Source: Amanita rubescens
Taxonomy: Eukaryota > Basidiomycota > Agaricomycetes > Agaricales > Amanitaceae
Assembly (NCBI GenBank): GCA_015039365.1
Contig: WION01000030.1
Coordinates: forward strand, 186,001 to 250,000
Direction: 5' to 3'
Length of the DNA: 64,000 nt
In this document: positions 39,010 to 50,308 of the stretch, in pieces
Numbering within the stretch: the stretch's first letter is position 1
How the letters are laid out: each line of letters opens with the position of its first letter
Notes under the pieces: model-generated
Told to the model about the DNA's origin: nothing
The model's database searches: none
Seen by the model: the letters and a program-made list of their open reading frames with translations, nothing else
Program-made: the position numbers and the translations under genes

Positions 39010-41555
39010 ATGTCAGAAAAGCGGCGAGCGGAGATCGACGCGAAGCGCGCAAAGATCGAAGACATCAGAAGAGCTCGCGCAGAACGACAAAGAGCTCAAA
39101 CTGAACGTAGAACGTCCGAGGTAATCATCTCTCCTTCACTTACAGCCATGTTTAACGCCAAGAATAGTCGACGAGTCTAGCAAGGAAACGTCTCGACGTT
39201 GAAACGATAGTGAACGAAATCCTAGGGTCCAGTACTCCTTCAGGTCCAACAAGCTTTGACAATTCCCCTGTTGCGTCCACACCCAGTACACCAGCCGTTA
39301 ATCACACCGTATCTCTCCCTGGACCATCCACACTTTCCATATCCACCTCCGGCCGTGTCAGTAGACAGAGTGACGTATCGACCTCTGACAGGTACACATC
39401 AGGCACGACACAAGTACAGTCGGCAACTGAACATGTCATTGACCGGTAGGTCACGCGTCGTACACTTCTCCTTTTCATTAATGTTCAGGGCGTGTGCAGT
39501 GCCGTAACGCCCCGGTTATACGCTGATCTAATAGACGTCGAGCAAGAATTGTTCGTATTCCCTCAAAAGGCTTGTGTGATTCCACCTGCCACCTTGCGAA
39601 CCGGAATGCTTACACATTTCTAGGAGCGTGTGATATACAATAAAGAAGTCCAAACCACAGAGGTCGAAACGGAACCAATACGACAGCAAGAGGACGAAAA
39701 GGACGTCAGGCAGCGAACAAGGGATGCCGAGGCTGAAGCCGAGCAGTTGGCTCGCGAGAAGGAGTTGGAGGAAGAAAGTGCAAAGCTGGATAGAGAGCTC
39801 GAACAGGAGATCAAAGGTGCCCAAGATTTGCTCGTTGCACATTGTATTGACCACTCTTTAGATCTCACGGAGGATGAGCGTACCAGCCTTCTATCCGCAC
39901 CCGAATTTCTGGAATTCGTAGAAATGTCATCAAAAATCGTCCAACGTGCCTTGAATGATAACTACGATTATATACGTGATTACACGGTCGGAACTGAATC
40001 TGGAGGGTGAGATCTTCCGCGCTTTTGTGTCAGAAACACCAACGCAGTTTTCGGCAGGGACGACTCGGAAGGCAAGCGCGTAAAGCGTATCTGCGAGTTC
40101 CACGATGAGCGGCATACGAAGAACAGATCAATTACTGATGTCGATTGGTCACCAAAGGTATACACCTTAGCTAATAAAATCCTTGGTCTCATATTTTTCT
40201 GTAGTACCCAGAATTGAGCGTGGCTTCATATAATAAAAATCCAGCGGCGTTGAACGAACCAGACGGCATTGTTGCAGTATGGAACCTTCATCTACTAGAA
40301 CGACCAGAGTTCGTTTTTCACTCTCAAGTAACCCACTTGTATTCCAACCCGTCACTCCTTTACCAACTTACACTTTTTCATTACAGTCTGACGTTCTTTC
40401 CGTGACATTCTCCCCTTTCCACTCGAATCTTGTTTTTGGGGGCACATACTCAGGCCAGATATTGCTGTGGGATACGCGTTCCAGACATTTACCCGTGCTA
40501 AAGACGCCTCTATCCGCTGCAGGCCATACACATCCCGTGTATGCGATGCAAATGGTCGGCACCCAAAATGCACATAACCTAATCACAAGTAGCTCAGACG
40601 GAACCGTATGCAGTTGGCTGGTTGATATGCTTGCACAACCTCAGGTCTGTAACTACGGCCCTGTAATCTACATTTGTCTAACGCGACGCAGGAAACGTTA
40701 GAGCTCGTCCACGGCGGACATAACAAAACCGCTGAGGTCGCTATCACTTGCCTCGACTTTCCCGCTTCAGAGACGACAACGTTCTGGGTAGGGACAGAAG
40801 AAGGCTACGTCTACCAAGCAAACCGATACGATCGCGCAGGCGCAAAAGCAGGTCTTAACCAACACGAAGTGTACCGAGGTCACGCTGGACCCGTCACTGG
40901 GCTACACTTCCACCCTATCGTTGGTCCCGTCGACTTTAGCGATCTATTCTTGACATGTTCTGTCGACTGGACCGTCAAACTCTGGCGTGCAAGATCCCTC
41001 GGTGCATCGGCCGCCGCCGCCGCGGCAGCCGCAGCTCACGGCGGGAAGGTGGGAACTGGAAGCAGTGGCGTCGGGGGTGCAGGCAGCACCAGTGGTATTA
41101 CCCCTCTATACAGCTTCGACGAAGCAGACGATTACGTCTACGACGTCAAGTGGCATCCGGCCCATCCGGCGTTATTCGGCATGGTCGACGGGTCAGGCAA
41201 ATTTGACGTGTGGAATCTCAACACGGACACGGAAGTCCCCGCGGTACAAACAACGGTCGGTTCAGGGCGCGCGCTGAACAAGATGCAATGGGACCGGAAG
41301 GACGGAAGGCGAGCCGCGATTGGAGGGAGTGACGGACGGTTGTATGTGTATGATATTGGGGATATGGCTATACCCCGTGAGACTGAGTGGGCAGATTTGC
41401 AAAAGACGATTGCGGGTATGGTGGGAGGTGGTAGCGGCGTGGGCGGTAATTATCACCACGGGCAGGTGAATGGCACTGTGCAGTCTCCGCCTGCAATGCT
41501 GTCGTCATCATCCCTGATGGATTTAGCATCTGCGCCTCTCCTTACTGGACGATAA
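39010..41555 (+). CDS. Cytoplasmic dynein intermediate chain
   Basis: The start [20 protein letters not shown] is the N-terminal helix of dynein intermediate chains that binds p150/NudE. A Ser/Pro/Thr linker follows (39,230-39,445), then [15 protein letters not shown], a probable light-chain binding site, then an acidic coiled region, then WD40 repeats: [112 protein letters not shown]. The chain links dynein heavy chain to dynactin and cargo. Between WD units there is an Ala run (nine or more) and a Gly/Ser-rich loop (41,007-41,095), not part of the usual fold. Introns are short and regular. Confidence 0.9.
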
Positions 41556-41881
41556 TACCCAATATTTCTGTGTTATATACAGCGGGATTTTATGATAGAG
41601 CTTTCATAGTCTGCATCTGCAATTTTACAAATACTTGAAGATCAGGCACCGAAGCCCACGTGTGATCATCAGGCCAAGGCAACGCCCAACCTTTAGTCAA
41701 CACCAACATTGATGCGAACATATTAAAAATTGATAGAATGTCGCGGTAAGGAACCCGCTCCGACTGCGTACAGGGTTGGCACTCCGAGAGGATGGTAAAA
41801 TCATAATCCTTATTCGTCCAAGGGCATAATAATAGAAATAACCGCTATCTGTGGAGATATCATCCAGCAATGATAACAACT

Positions 41882-42455
41882 CTATGCCAATAGACAACAA
41901 AGCTCTATCAATAGCGTGTGAACACGGTTCGCGCAACAGCTGATAAAATGGCACACCTTCAGCGCAGCAGCAGAGACATAGTCCAGCTAGACATGCTGTG
42001 AGTGTACCGTCATTTCGAGCTGGGGCTTGTTGCCTGACGACGGTCATGTGAACATTACAACCTTGGAAAAGATCAAAACAAGCGCCACTTACACATATAC
42101 TGTCTGTGGCGGAGGCTGAGGAGCATACCCAGGTCCGGGTCCAGGTCCATAGCCAGGCTGACCCCCGTAGCCTTGGTAGGATTGTTGAGGATGCTGGAGT
42201 AAAGCTACGTTGGCCAACTCTGCCGGGCGATTTTTCTCTGAGGACGTACCTGCGGATAGTACTGGCCCGTTGGAGGACCTGGAACAATCGTCAGTACGGT
42301 CGTCTACGCAATTCCAGGTCCAAGTTCGAACACCAGAGACCCCGAGAAAGTTTCGGAATTCCAGTTCGCAAACTGAACCTGGGTAACAATGGAACATTAC
42401 CTGAAGGTGGTGGGTAGTAACCTCCTGACTTGTTGTAGTAGTCGTTAGCGCTCAT
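41882..42455 (-). CDS. Small Pro/Gly/Tyr-rich protein with C-terminal CYSTM segment
   Basis: Several small exons. It starts MSANDYYNKSGGYYPPPSG and continues PPTGQYYPQ, HPQQSYQGYGGQPGYGPGPG, PQPPPQTVYV and QQAPARNDG. It ends TACLAGLCLCCCAEELCCLL then Ala and stop (41882-41884). The last step needs an intron (GTGTGCC...GATAG) that turns a long run-on frame into the compact Cys-rich end. This is the CYSTM layout: a Gln/Pro/Tyr-rich cytosolic region and a short Cys-rich membrane tail near the C-terminus. Such proteins are linked to stress tolerance and membrane association. The function here is inference. Confidence 0.75.
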
Positions 42456-43131
42456 AGAAAACTCGTGTATGTCACAGGAATGGAAGTAAGAGAAGAATGA
42501 TAAGTGCGGTGGCTCCGAGGTGCGATGGGAAGAATCTGCCGATTTATATTTGCGCGTGCTTGACCAGTTCAATTCGATCGCTAGCGCAGAGTCCGCAGCC
42601 AATTGCAATGGCTGTGGCAGACCTGTGCACTCCCGCAGTCCTTGTCAAGGCAGCTGGCGGTTGAGATTGGGTAAGTTCATCACCGCGCGTAATCCTTGAG
42701 GACTCAACGAGGTTGCACCGGCCCGATCCTTCCTCGGATGTCGGCAGTAAAGTTTCGAGTAGTCCCACACAGCCTTCAAGTGTAGCGAGGACGCTAGCCC
42801 GAATATCGCGTCTAATAACAGTTTCTATATCTCTATCTAATCTATGATATATAAAAATGATGCGCGGCAATGGATCGCGGCAGGTTTTCCATCAACGCCG
42901 ATATTTGTACGGCTCTAGCAAGGAAGGCACTTTCTGGTCACAGGGGACCGGGATAACAAAAGCCGAAGGTGTGTAAGATATATGGGGTATGGGTCGTAAC
43001 AATAAGTTCGAATAGTGGAACGAAGTAATTGTGGAATAGTACAGACAGTAGTCTTGGTCGCAATGTTCGCCATTATGTCAATGCTATGGATGATCAGATG
43101 AGGAAAATATTCCAATAGTAATGCAAATGTG
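42456..43131. other. Intergenic, no gene seen
   Basis: 676 nt upstream of the CYSTM gene and downstream of the velvet gene. The frame 42544-42870 (minus) is open, but its composition and lack of splice context do not support coding. Confidence 0.35.
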
Positions 43132-44049
43132 TCATGGGTGGGTCATGTATGTAAACATCCTTGCTCCCTGTCGGAGAAAGGATTGCGTTAACCGCGTCAG
43201 AGCTAAAAGATGATTAGTGTGTTGGGCCCTGCACGTCACGGCATATCCACTTACGTGCTGCAGTGTATTCTGCCCGATCGACAACGGTGAAAATTTGGGT
43301 GCGAGTCTCAGCTAGCTTGGTACTCTGTCGTGTCGTGCTTGAAGCTGCGGTCGTATCTGGACTGCGTAGAGAACCCATCAGAATGGTTACGAGTCATCAG
43401 TTCAGGCACATGCCTGTATATCCTCAATAAACTTATCCCAAGTTGATACTGGCCACGCCACCGGATGCTGACGTCTGGAAATAGAAAAAATAGACCTAGA
43501 TTCCCTTGTAGGTCTTCTAGTTGATCCACGGAGGATACTAGATTGCCGTACAGAATGGGTGGCGCATGTTCCCTGCCAATTGACGAGCCCATATCCAATG
43601 ATGTACCGTCACCTGAATACAATGACAAGTGTGCAACGAGAAAAGGTAATTCCGCTTGTCTAGTTACTTCAATACAGAATAACAGGTGTTCGGAGATATG
43701 CACGTACGGCACAATGGAATTTCCAGAGGAGTCCCTAATAGTCAACTGCACAATGATCGGTGGCGTTAATGGCAGCCGTGACAAGTTCGCTGTTCCAAAG
43801 GCAGCTGTGCTGATGGGGTGTTGAACAACGTCTAGCTGGTAAGTCCTAGAGCAAAATTAGACCAACAAGGTCCCTGCCCAATTCCAGCGATAAAATACCT
43901 CGTATGAGGATCTGCTAGTAAAGAAGACACCTGAATGCGTGGGGCGCGTCGTGTGTGGTGAGAAGGGGGGCTGGGTGGTAAAGAATCGTGACTTGAAGGT
44001 GGACTTCGAGTGGGCGTCGTCCTCCTTGACGAAAGGACGAACGAGCTGC
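43132..44049 (-). CDS. Velvet-domain transcription regulator (5' end unresolved)
   Basis: The velvet domain is assembled from several exons: ADPHTRTYQLDVVQHPISTA (across the intron ending at 43,845), then PLTPPIIVQLTIRDSSGNSI, FLVAHLSLYSGDGTSLDMGS, PPILYGNLVSSVDQLEDLQG, LGLFFLFPDVSIRWRGQYQL, GISLLRI, then TRTQIFTVVDRAEYTAAP, and in the last exon LTRLTQSFLRQGARMFTYMT ending at 43132. Velvet proteins bind DNA in an NF-kB-like fold and control development and secondary metabolism. The spacing PPIIVQL...NLVSS...FxFPDxSIRxxGxYxL is diagnostic. The paralogue (VosA, VelB or VelC type) is not decided. The N-terminal exon is Ser/Pro-rich and follows an acceptor at 44,050. A start codon upstream was not identified. 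Confidence 0.85.
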
Positions 44050-44820
44050 AAGATGGTTGTGGAGAAGAATGATCACTGCTGGAAGCCCTGAGATGGATCC
44101 CTATATAAACATGTTGGGGTCTAGTGGGCTCGCTGCCAATACGGGTTCGTATGCGGCGAGTGGCTACGGATGATGCCAAGATTGGGCGTCTCCAATGATG
44201 AGATTTATAGCGGGAGATGGCAACCCACAGAGTCAACTATTAAAAAAATATTCAAAGTTAGTACGAGCATCATGTGAATATTCACAAGCTCAGTGAATCT
44301 TGACCTTTGACCCATTTTGATAGTGCCAGAGTCGTTTCGGTATCAATGGTGCCAGACGCTTTGTGCTGGATATAACTGGAAGCTCTGGGTACTTTCGCTG
44401 ATTGACTCTTTGCCTATATGGGGAACCCATTCTAGTTCCAGCGTTCCAACTGCTTGCATTGGTTGGCTGAAGATACATGTGAGACGACAGATGTGAAGAT
44501 CTTGCAACCGCGAAACCGGAAGATCCACAAGACGAAAACCTTGATATATAAAATCTTGGAGAGTAAGGGAAGGGGTTAACCCATGATAACGGGATGGATG
44601 ACACGGCAATGTCGAGCACAGTTCTGGAAGTAATTTAGATCATTCTGACCATATCAGGGGAGAAATCTGGCCGCCAACCGCGCGGGTACGAAATTCTCCA
44701 ATTGCCATGACATTATTAGCTTTTATATGTAAGGTTTTTTAAACGTCGCTTACATGCAGAACACGCCGAATTCGGTGAAGGTGGGGGATATTAATCAAGC
44801 TTTATATTACAAATGCGGGA
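44050..44820. other. 5' region of the velvet gene and spacer to TIM23
   Basis: It probably holds the first exon(s) of the velvet gene, which I could not place. The minus-strand frame 44290-44619 is open but lacks an ATG start. The stretch next to TIM23 is AT-rich and appears non-coding. Confidence 0.3.
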
Positions 44821-45706
44821 TCAAATACGTTTTTTAGCAAAACTCCAAACGCCTGCCATCCCCGAGACAAGGGTAGCTGCTACGATGGCCGGTTTCACAC
44901 CGGCTAATGGAGGGAATTGAGTCAGAAGCTGATCGATACCGTCAAATCGTGGACGTACCTGTGGACTTGAAAATTGCGCCCGTGAGTGCACCGGCGGACA
45001 TGCTTCCCAGGGTATCATGCTTCCCTCGCACAGCGTCAATCGACGAATTAAGACCATTGTATACGAGGGCTGGACTGACATTCAATGACGCGTTCCGAAC
45101 GGAAAAAATTGCAAAGCTAACCTAAAACACCGGCCGAGTTACCAATAAAGGTGCCCCTTCTTGTGACCGAGTTGAGAACGCTATTTACCCGCAATCTTGC
45201 GTTTGACACAGCAAGAGGCCTCCGGGCACCTTCACGTAGTCCCCATGCGCCCCCAAGGGCCAAACCTTGAAAGCCAGGGTGAGCATGTGACAGGCGAAAA
45301 CAATAAGAAAACTAAAGATGGGACGTCTCCGAATATACTGAGATAAGGTGCGACGTTCGTGGAAGAAATGAGGCGGGTGGGTGTCGAAAGTAGTAATGTG
45401 AAAGAGATCCAACGTACCACCCAGATACATGGTACCGGTCCCATAACACAGATCATCGCTCCACCCTCTGGAAGGAATAGCCGTACTAGCACCCGGCAGG
45501 TCGCTTGTTTTCTCTTCATCAAGAAGGAGGTAATCTAGCTTGTCACCAATCTGGGCGAGAGGGTGCAACTTCGCTGGATCATATGCAGCCAACAAATCTG
45601 AGGCAGTGACCGCGCTGTCTGGTGAGACCGGAGACCCAGTCGAGAACTGGACATTATTGAGGAAGTCCGTCGGATTCTGCGACGACGACGGGTCTGACTG
45701 GGACAT
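44821..45706 (-). CDS. TIM23: Mitochondrial import inner membrane translocase subunit Tim23
   Basis: Starts MSQSDPSSSQNPTDFLNN at 45706. A Ser/Thr-rich intermembrane-space region leads to LHPLAQIGDKLDYLLLDEEK and SRGWSDDLCYGTGTMYLGG, where the Tim17/22/23 domain begins. Later exons give GAWGLREGARR, NSVLNSVTRRGTFIGNSAGV, ALVYNGLNSSIDAVRGKHD, SMSAGALTGAIFKST and a last membrane helix ending SGMAGVWSFAKKRI. It forms the presequence channel core of the TIM23 complex. The RxNSVLNSVTRRGTxxGNxxG signature is intact. The start of a TPR-protein gene lies 124 nt away on the other strand. Confidence 0.93.
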
Positions 45707-45830
45707 GACGAGTGTAGGAGAAAGAGCTGGCTGCTGTCGAAAGCGTCCAACGCTGCTCAAAATTTGGTCGGCCCGAAGTCACATGACGCCGAGTTTGACC
45801 CTCGGAATCGGAACTCGGTTACCAGCTGAG

Positions 45831-46888
45831 ATGTCCTTCACTCGGACCATCCTTGCCCGCCTACTGATCCAGCGAACATGCGCTGTTGCCATCAATTCTC
45901 GCCCGAAGTTTAACCATATTGGTTCCAAATCTTTGGGTGTTCTGTCCACGAGTTCATCACGCAGTGAATATTACACCCCATTCTGTCCGCTATATACCCA
46001 TTCTGACTCTCCTTATACAAGGGTGGGCAACCTCCGTTACTCCCCATTCATCAGCGTCGGACCCTGCCGAGCTAGAAGCTTTACGTTGTCTTGAACAGGG
46101 TACGGCAAAATTGGAGGAAGGTGATGTTCACGCTGCCAAAGAACTTTACAAACGTAGCGTCGAGATAAAGCGCAATGCAAGTTCTCTCTTTAATCTCGGC
46201 GTAACACATTACCACCTCAGTAATTGTTCCTGTGTGATAAACTTTGCAAAGTTCTCACATTTATTTAGAGGAATATGACGAGGCTATTGCTTCGTGGAAA
46301 GATTCGATAGCATTGCAACCATCTAGCCCAGACGCCCATACAAGTACGTACTCGTAACACGTAAATATTAAGCAAGACTGATGTATATTTTAGACCTAGC
46401 CAGTGCATATATCATATCTCCAAGTAAGCTACTTATATGCGCTAATATGTAGCGTAATCGCTGACTTGGGTCAAGTATCACGACCTGATTTGGCGTTGCA
46501 TCACCTGCAGTACGTACTTCATCTTCTTTCAGAAACTCGGAGGCTATCAATAAATATAGAATCGCATCGTCCCTTGCGCCAGAGGATCCAGAGATAGCAT
46601 TTAATTATGCTGCAGTATTAGAAGCCAGTGAGTTACGGAAACTATTTTTAGCAACAGTCGGTTGAATGAATGTTATAATAAGCCGGAAGATTGGAGGAAG
46701 CCCTCGCGCAGTATAAGCAGAGTAAAGACTATGGTGTTGAACGTGCGGCAGTCCATATCCGGAATGTAGGTTCCTGTAGTTCCTATTCGTGCTGTACGGG
46801 CGAGATTTAATATCCTGCTAAGGTCAGCGCAAAAATTCTAGGCCAGCGTATGAAGAAGGCCGAAGAATCAGGAAAATCAGAGGAGTAA
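45831..46888 (+). CDS. TPR-repeat protein, probably mitochondrial
   Basis: The start MSFTRTILARLLIQRTCAVA is basic and amphipathic, like a mitochondrial presequence. After a small intron (about 43 nt is the best fit, near 45,917-45,960) the frame continues to SASDPAELEALRCLEQGTAK and tetratricopeptide units: LEEGDVHAAKELYKRSVEIK, SSLFNLGVTHYHL, YDEAIASWKDSIALQPSSPD, RPDLALHHLQ, EDPEIAFNYAAVLEA, LEEALAQYKQSKDYGVERAA. It ends KKAEESGKSEE at 46888. TPR arrays bind partner proteins. No specific partner can be inferred. Exon joins in the middle (46,230-46,620) are partly uncertain. Confidence 0.7.
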
Positions 46889-47157
46889 CTCGGATAAGCA
46901 TCGATCGCGCCTTATTGTCAATTCATCACCATGAGTTAAGGAGTGGGAAGGCTTCTTATTGTCTATTCTCTAGTGGGGATTAGTGGCGACGTTTTACGCC
47001 TTCGCAACAGACAAAGCAACTTACCGATCGTTCAGCCACAAGAATGTAATGTCAGATAATCACGTCAAGATTCATAAATATGTCTCAGCGCTTTCACTAA
47101 TACAGCAAGTACGTGACGGGAACAAGTCCTCAGAGGTGGATAACGCGAAAGAAGTAA

Positions 47158-48329
47158 CTAACCAGGTCTGTAAACAGTATTATTGGGGGTTACGTGCCAG
47201 AGGTGGCGATGTCCGCCCTGACGCTCGTTGGTTCTTTCCCTCGTGCCAGGTGGTGCACCGATCCGAGCAGGCCAACCATGAATTGGTCTTTCTGCGGCGA
47301 ACATTCCATTCTCGTTATGATGATAACGAGAAGAGCTTCGCATATCATCCCTTGTCAGATCTCTGCGATTACTTTGTTGGGAGTAAAAATGCTGCGTTTG
47401 CAAGGACCGAGGTATTCCGGTGGGTGTGACAGGAACGGAATCCCATACACGCCGGAGTATCGCAGAGACATCGGAGCGCGAGTAGATCGGTCCTAAATGA
47501 TCAGAAGCTTTCAAATAGATGATACGCTCGTATCCCTCGTCTGGGCGTGGGTGCTCGAATTCGGCAGCAAACCGCGCAAGGACAGATAAGCCCTGTTCGG
47601 TGCTTTTGATGGTAGGATGAGATGTGCCTGCCAGATTTACAAAGTTGGAGCATGCATGGTGCATCAGTTGTGAAAAGGATTTATGATCAGAACCTTAAAA
47701 AGGTTAAGTGTCAGATATTACTTACGTTCACGCAAGCGAGCAACGCAAGTCTGAAACATCAGGATCAAGACTTTGGTCGAACCTAAACTATGCTGACCTC
47801 GTATGGAACGTCGAAGACAATAAGCCAGATTAAGGTTCCGGGGAATTCGCTTGCAATCTCGATCCAATGTGAACGTTGTCTGTTAGAGACGAATTGAGTC
47901 TCATTACAGAATAGATACAAGTGCACGAGTCACAAGCGCCAGTATTTTGATCGAGACTCACAAGGCATTGAAGTTCGTCCGGTCAATGCACACGGACATA
48001 CCGTTCCTTAGACCTTGCCTAGCCAGCCTTTCTACATCGCGCCGATTGCCAAGATCGTCTTGATTGCATCTGAGAAATTGTGGGAAATGTTGCTGCAATT
48101 GAGTGGCAAACGTCGACTATGATAAGGGCCCCAAAAGCATAGTGAGATCTCATTCACTGAAGTTCCGGCAAGAACAGACGAGGAGCTTGCCGGTAGTAAC
48201 GTGTACCTTTCCCGATGCAATCAATCCACACAGCATCAACATGATCTGTTTTCTTTCCCATGGCTCCTCGTGAGTCGTACTAACTGCTATCTTCGTATCC
48301 TGAGTGCCGTTGTGGATGGAGGATGACAT
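47158..48329 (-). CDS. P-loop kinase of the polynucleotide-kinase-like group
   Basis: Starts MSSSIHNGTQDTKIAVSTTH at 48329. Walker A is MLMLCGLIASGK joined by an intron to STFATQLQQHFPQF. Next is RCNQDDLGNRRDVERLARQG and then GMSVCIDRTNFN, the DxTNxN signature seen in PNK-like and related small-molecule kinases. Further exons give ESQRSHWIEIASEFPGTLIW, and the last gives HPTIKSTEQGLSVLARFAAE, FEHPRPDEGYERIIYLK. The C-terminal tail (about 85 residues, Arg/Asn/His-rich to VYRPG at 47158) looks unstructured and may be an over-long reading. The fold phosphorylates nucleic-acid ends or small substrates. The substrate here is unknown. Confidence 0.75.
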
Positions 48330-49402
48330 GATGGACGGAACGCCCAAGTCGGCTAATGGAAAGAAGTAAGGTGACCAGGGTTTCTGTTTAGATTGCTCAC
48401 ATGAGAAAATGAATCGGCAAACAACGGCCTGTGTTGACACGATGCATGATGCGCGCACATAGAAAAGGCACGCGAGGCTGGCCTAGGCTGCCTCGCGACA
48501 AGCTATCGAGATATTAGCCTTCCGGGACTGAGTTCCTTCTGATCGGACTCCTCCGCCTCCTGGGGTGCCGGTCGCAGCGATGTGCGCTAATCATTGTCAA
48601 ATGCGCTGACCTCGGACTCGGCAAGTCAAGTACCCGTTACAATCTACCCAACTTGAACTTCTCTATACACTAAAACAACATGTACCTGACAATGGAAAGA
48701 AAGGATCCCCCCAAGGACTTATACACCCCTCAACGTTTTTCCGGCAAAGACGGATGAAAAGATGTCGCGTTGTAGACGGAACCTAGTACGTGCGAGTTGC
48801 TTTCTGTTAACCCTGCACAACATACGCATGGATACTTGACTAGGTTTATAGAATTAGATACGCGCTTATAGGCCCCGATGTCCGGAAGCAATTACAAGAC
48901 CAGGATTTGCATGTGGCGGATCGTGACGTCACCTGCGCTCTAGAACTCCTTCACTAATGTTTGTTTTGCTGTCCTTCTCGAGACTCGCATTCTTGTTGCG
49001 AAACGAAGCAGTTGTGCTCTCTGATCCCGAGGTGACCCCTATGTGGCGTTATTAAAATGTCGTATTCCCAACTGCGCGCAAAAAGCTGCGCATCGACTTG
49101 TGGGTTTTCCCGAGGGTCCGTTTCCGTATCATGTCAGCGCCATGGAAGCTGACGCATGTTTTCAATGCCTGGGACATGTTTCCGGGGCCTTCGGATTTCT
49201 GGACATAAAGTCTTCCTACGAGCCAAACGGACTGCACCCCATTTTAGGCACTGGCAATTTTCAAGACTGAGCGAGTTGATCATTTCTCTCACCCGCTGAT
49301 GTTTGTCACTAGTTTTATGTTGAACATACAAATCATTTGGTCCATGACCTGGGAGATTTACTTGAAAATTGGGTATATGGGGTGTTCAGAATACCAGTAA
49401 GT
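48330..49402. other. Intergenic, nothing recognised
   Basis: About 1.07 kb upstream of the P-loop kinase and before the second 5S rRNA gene. The short frame 49043-49270 (plus) contains CRIPNCAQKAAHRL and FQCLGHVSGAFGF but lacks an ATG and I do not recognise it. It may be debris of an older duplication. Confidence 0.35.
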
Positions 49403-49520
49403 ATCCACGGCCATAGGACTCTGAAAGCACCGCATCCCGTCCGATCTGCGCAGTCAACCAGAGTGCCGCCTAGTTAGTACCACGGTGGGGGACCACGCGG
49501 GAATCCTGGGTGCTGTGGTT
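49403..49520 (+). rRNA. 5S ribosomal RNA
   Basis: 118 nt, ATCCACGGCCATAGGACTCT to GTGCTGTGGTT, followed by TTTCTTTTT as terminator. The 35 nt before it (GGGTATATGGGGTGTTCAGA and on) match the 35 nt before the 5S at 51823, which there is the F-box gene's 3' flank. So this 5S and part of an F-box 3' end were duplicated together. Confidence 0.95.
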
Positions 49521-49587
49521 TTTCTTTTTCGGTTTCTTAATCGGTATCCATGGGCGAGGGGTCTTAATTCGTATCAGCCGCTGGGGT

Positions 49588-49825
49588 TGAGAACTCTTGG
49601 TGGCGACGTTCTCCCTCACTAGTAAGGACGATTTTGACAATCAGCGCTATGGGTGGCATTGATGAGGTGGTTGTCATGGTGGAAGCACGTATGAGGACAG
49701 TCAATCGCTTGATTAAAAATGACTGATATCGCTATTCTGAAGGATACAACAATTTGTGAGACGAAGGACGAGAGTCTGAGAAGGTCATTGCATTTATGGA
49801 GGCAGGTATCAATATTAACAGCTCT
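49588..49825 (+). pseudogene. 3' fragment of an F-box gene
   Basis: Resembles 51,540-51,780, the C-terminal end of the intact F-box gene. Shared landmarks are CATGGTGGAAGCACGTATG against TATGGTGGAAAAACGCATG, AGTCAATCGCTTGATTAAAA, and GCAGGTATCAATATTAAC against GCAGGCATCAATGTTACC. Stops and indels break the frame (AAATGACTGA). It starts about 70 nt after the 5S at 49403, so it is a decayed neighbour copy of the intact gene 0.7 kb downstream. Confidence 0.7.
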
Positions 49826-50308
49826 TTTTTTACATTTTACCTTCGACATACGTACATTGCCAAGTAAATCAACTTTTCCAGCAATTGTGCTATGTAGCAA
49901 CATTTTACGGGGGTTGCCCGTCAAATTATATTAGAAACATGCATATGGTGATCGCTATGTCTCGGTTGAAATTGGTTCTCTAAGCACTTCATCGCACTTG
50001 ACACGTAACACCTCACTGCCGTCCGGTGCTCAGGCTGGCGTGGAGTAATTTTACCTACGCTTTCTTCCCCGTCGAGTCAATCTTATTGTACACACTATTA
50101 TCTTTCAGTCGCTAGGTCGGCATTTTGTGATGATGTTACACCGAGTTCGTGCCAGACGCGCAGGGAAGCTATGTCGCTCTTCTCTTGCTGTATGAATATG
50201 CGTTAGATTAAACTTGAAAGCTACGACGTATGGCAGATTCTGTAATGATATGGCGCGGGGTCTGGACGTCTTGATCACATCACAGTCACGGCCGCGTTAC
50301 GCACGGAG
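49826..50308. other. Spacer upstream of the F-box gene
   Basis: About 480 nt with no coding signal. It must contain the F-box gene promoter. Confidence 0.35.

Noticed and set aside
42544..42870. 108-codon minus-strand frame between CYSTM and velvet genes.
   Set aside because: Arg/Thr-rich and without a family resemblance or splice partner. Probably chance.
46983..47429. Plus-strand frame starting MATFYAFATDKATY.
   Set aside because: It overlaps the last exon of the P-loop kinase on the other strand, which has the better conserved protein. Its start is not ATG.
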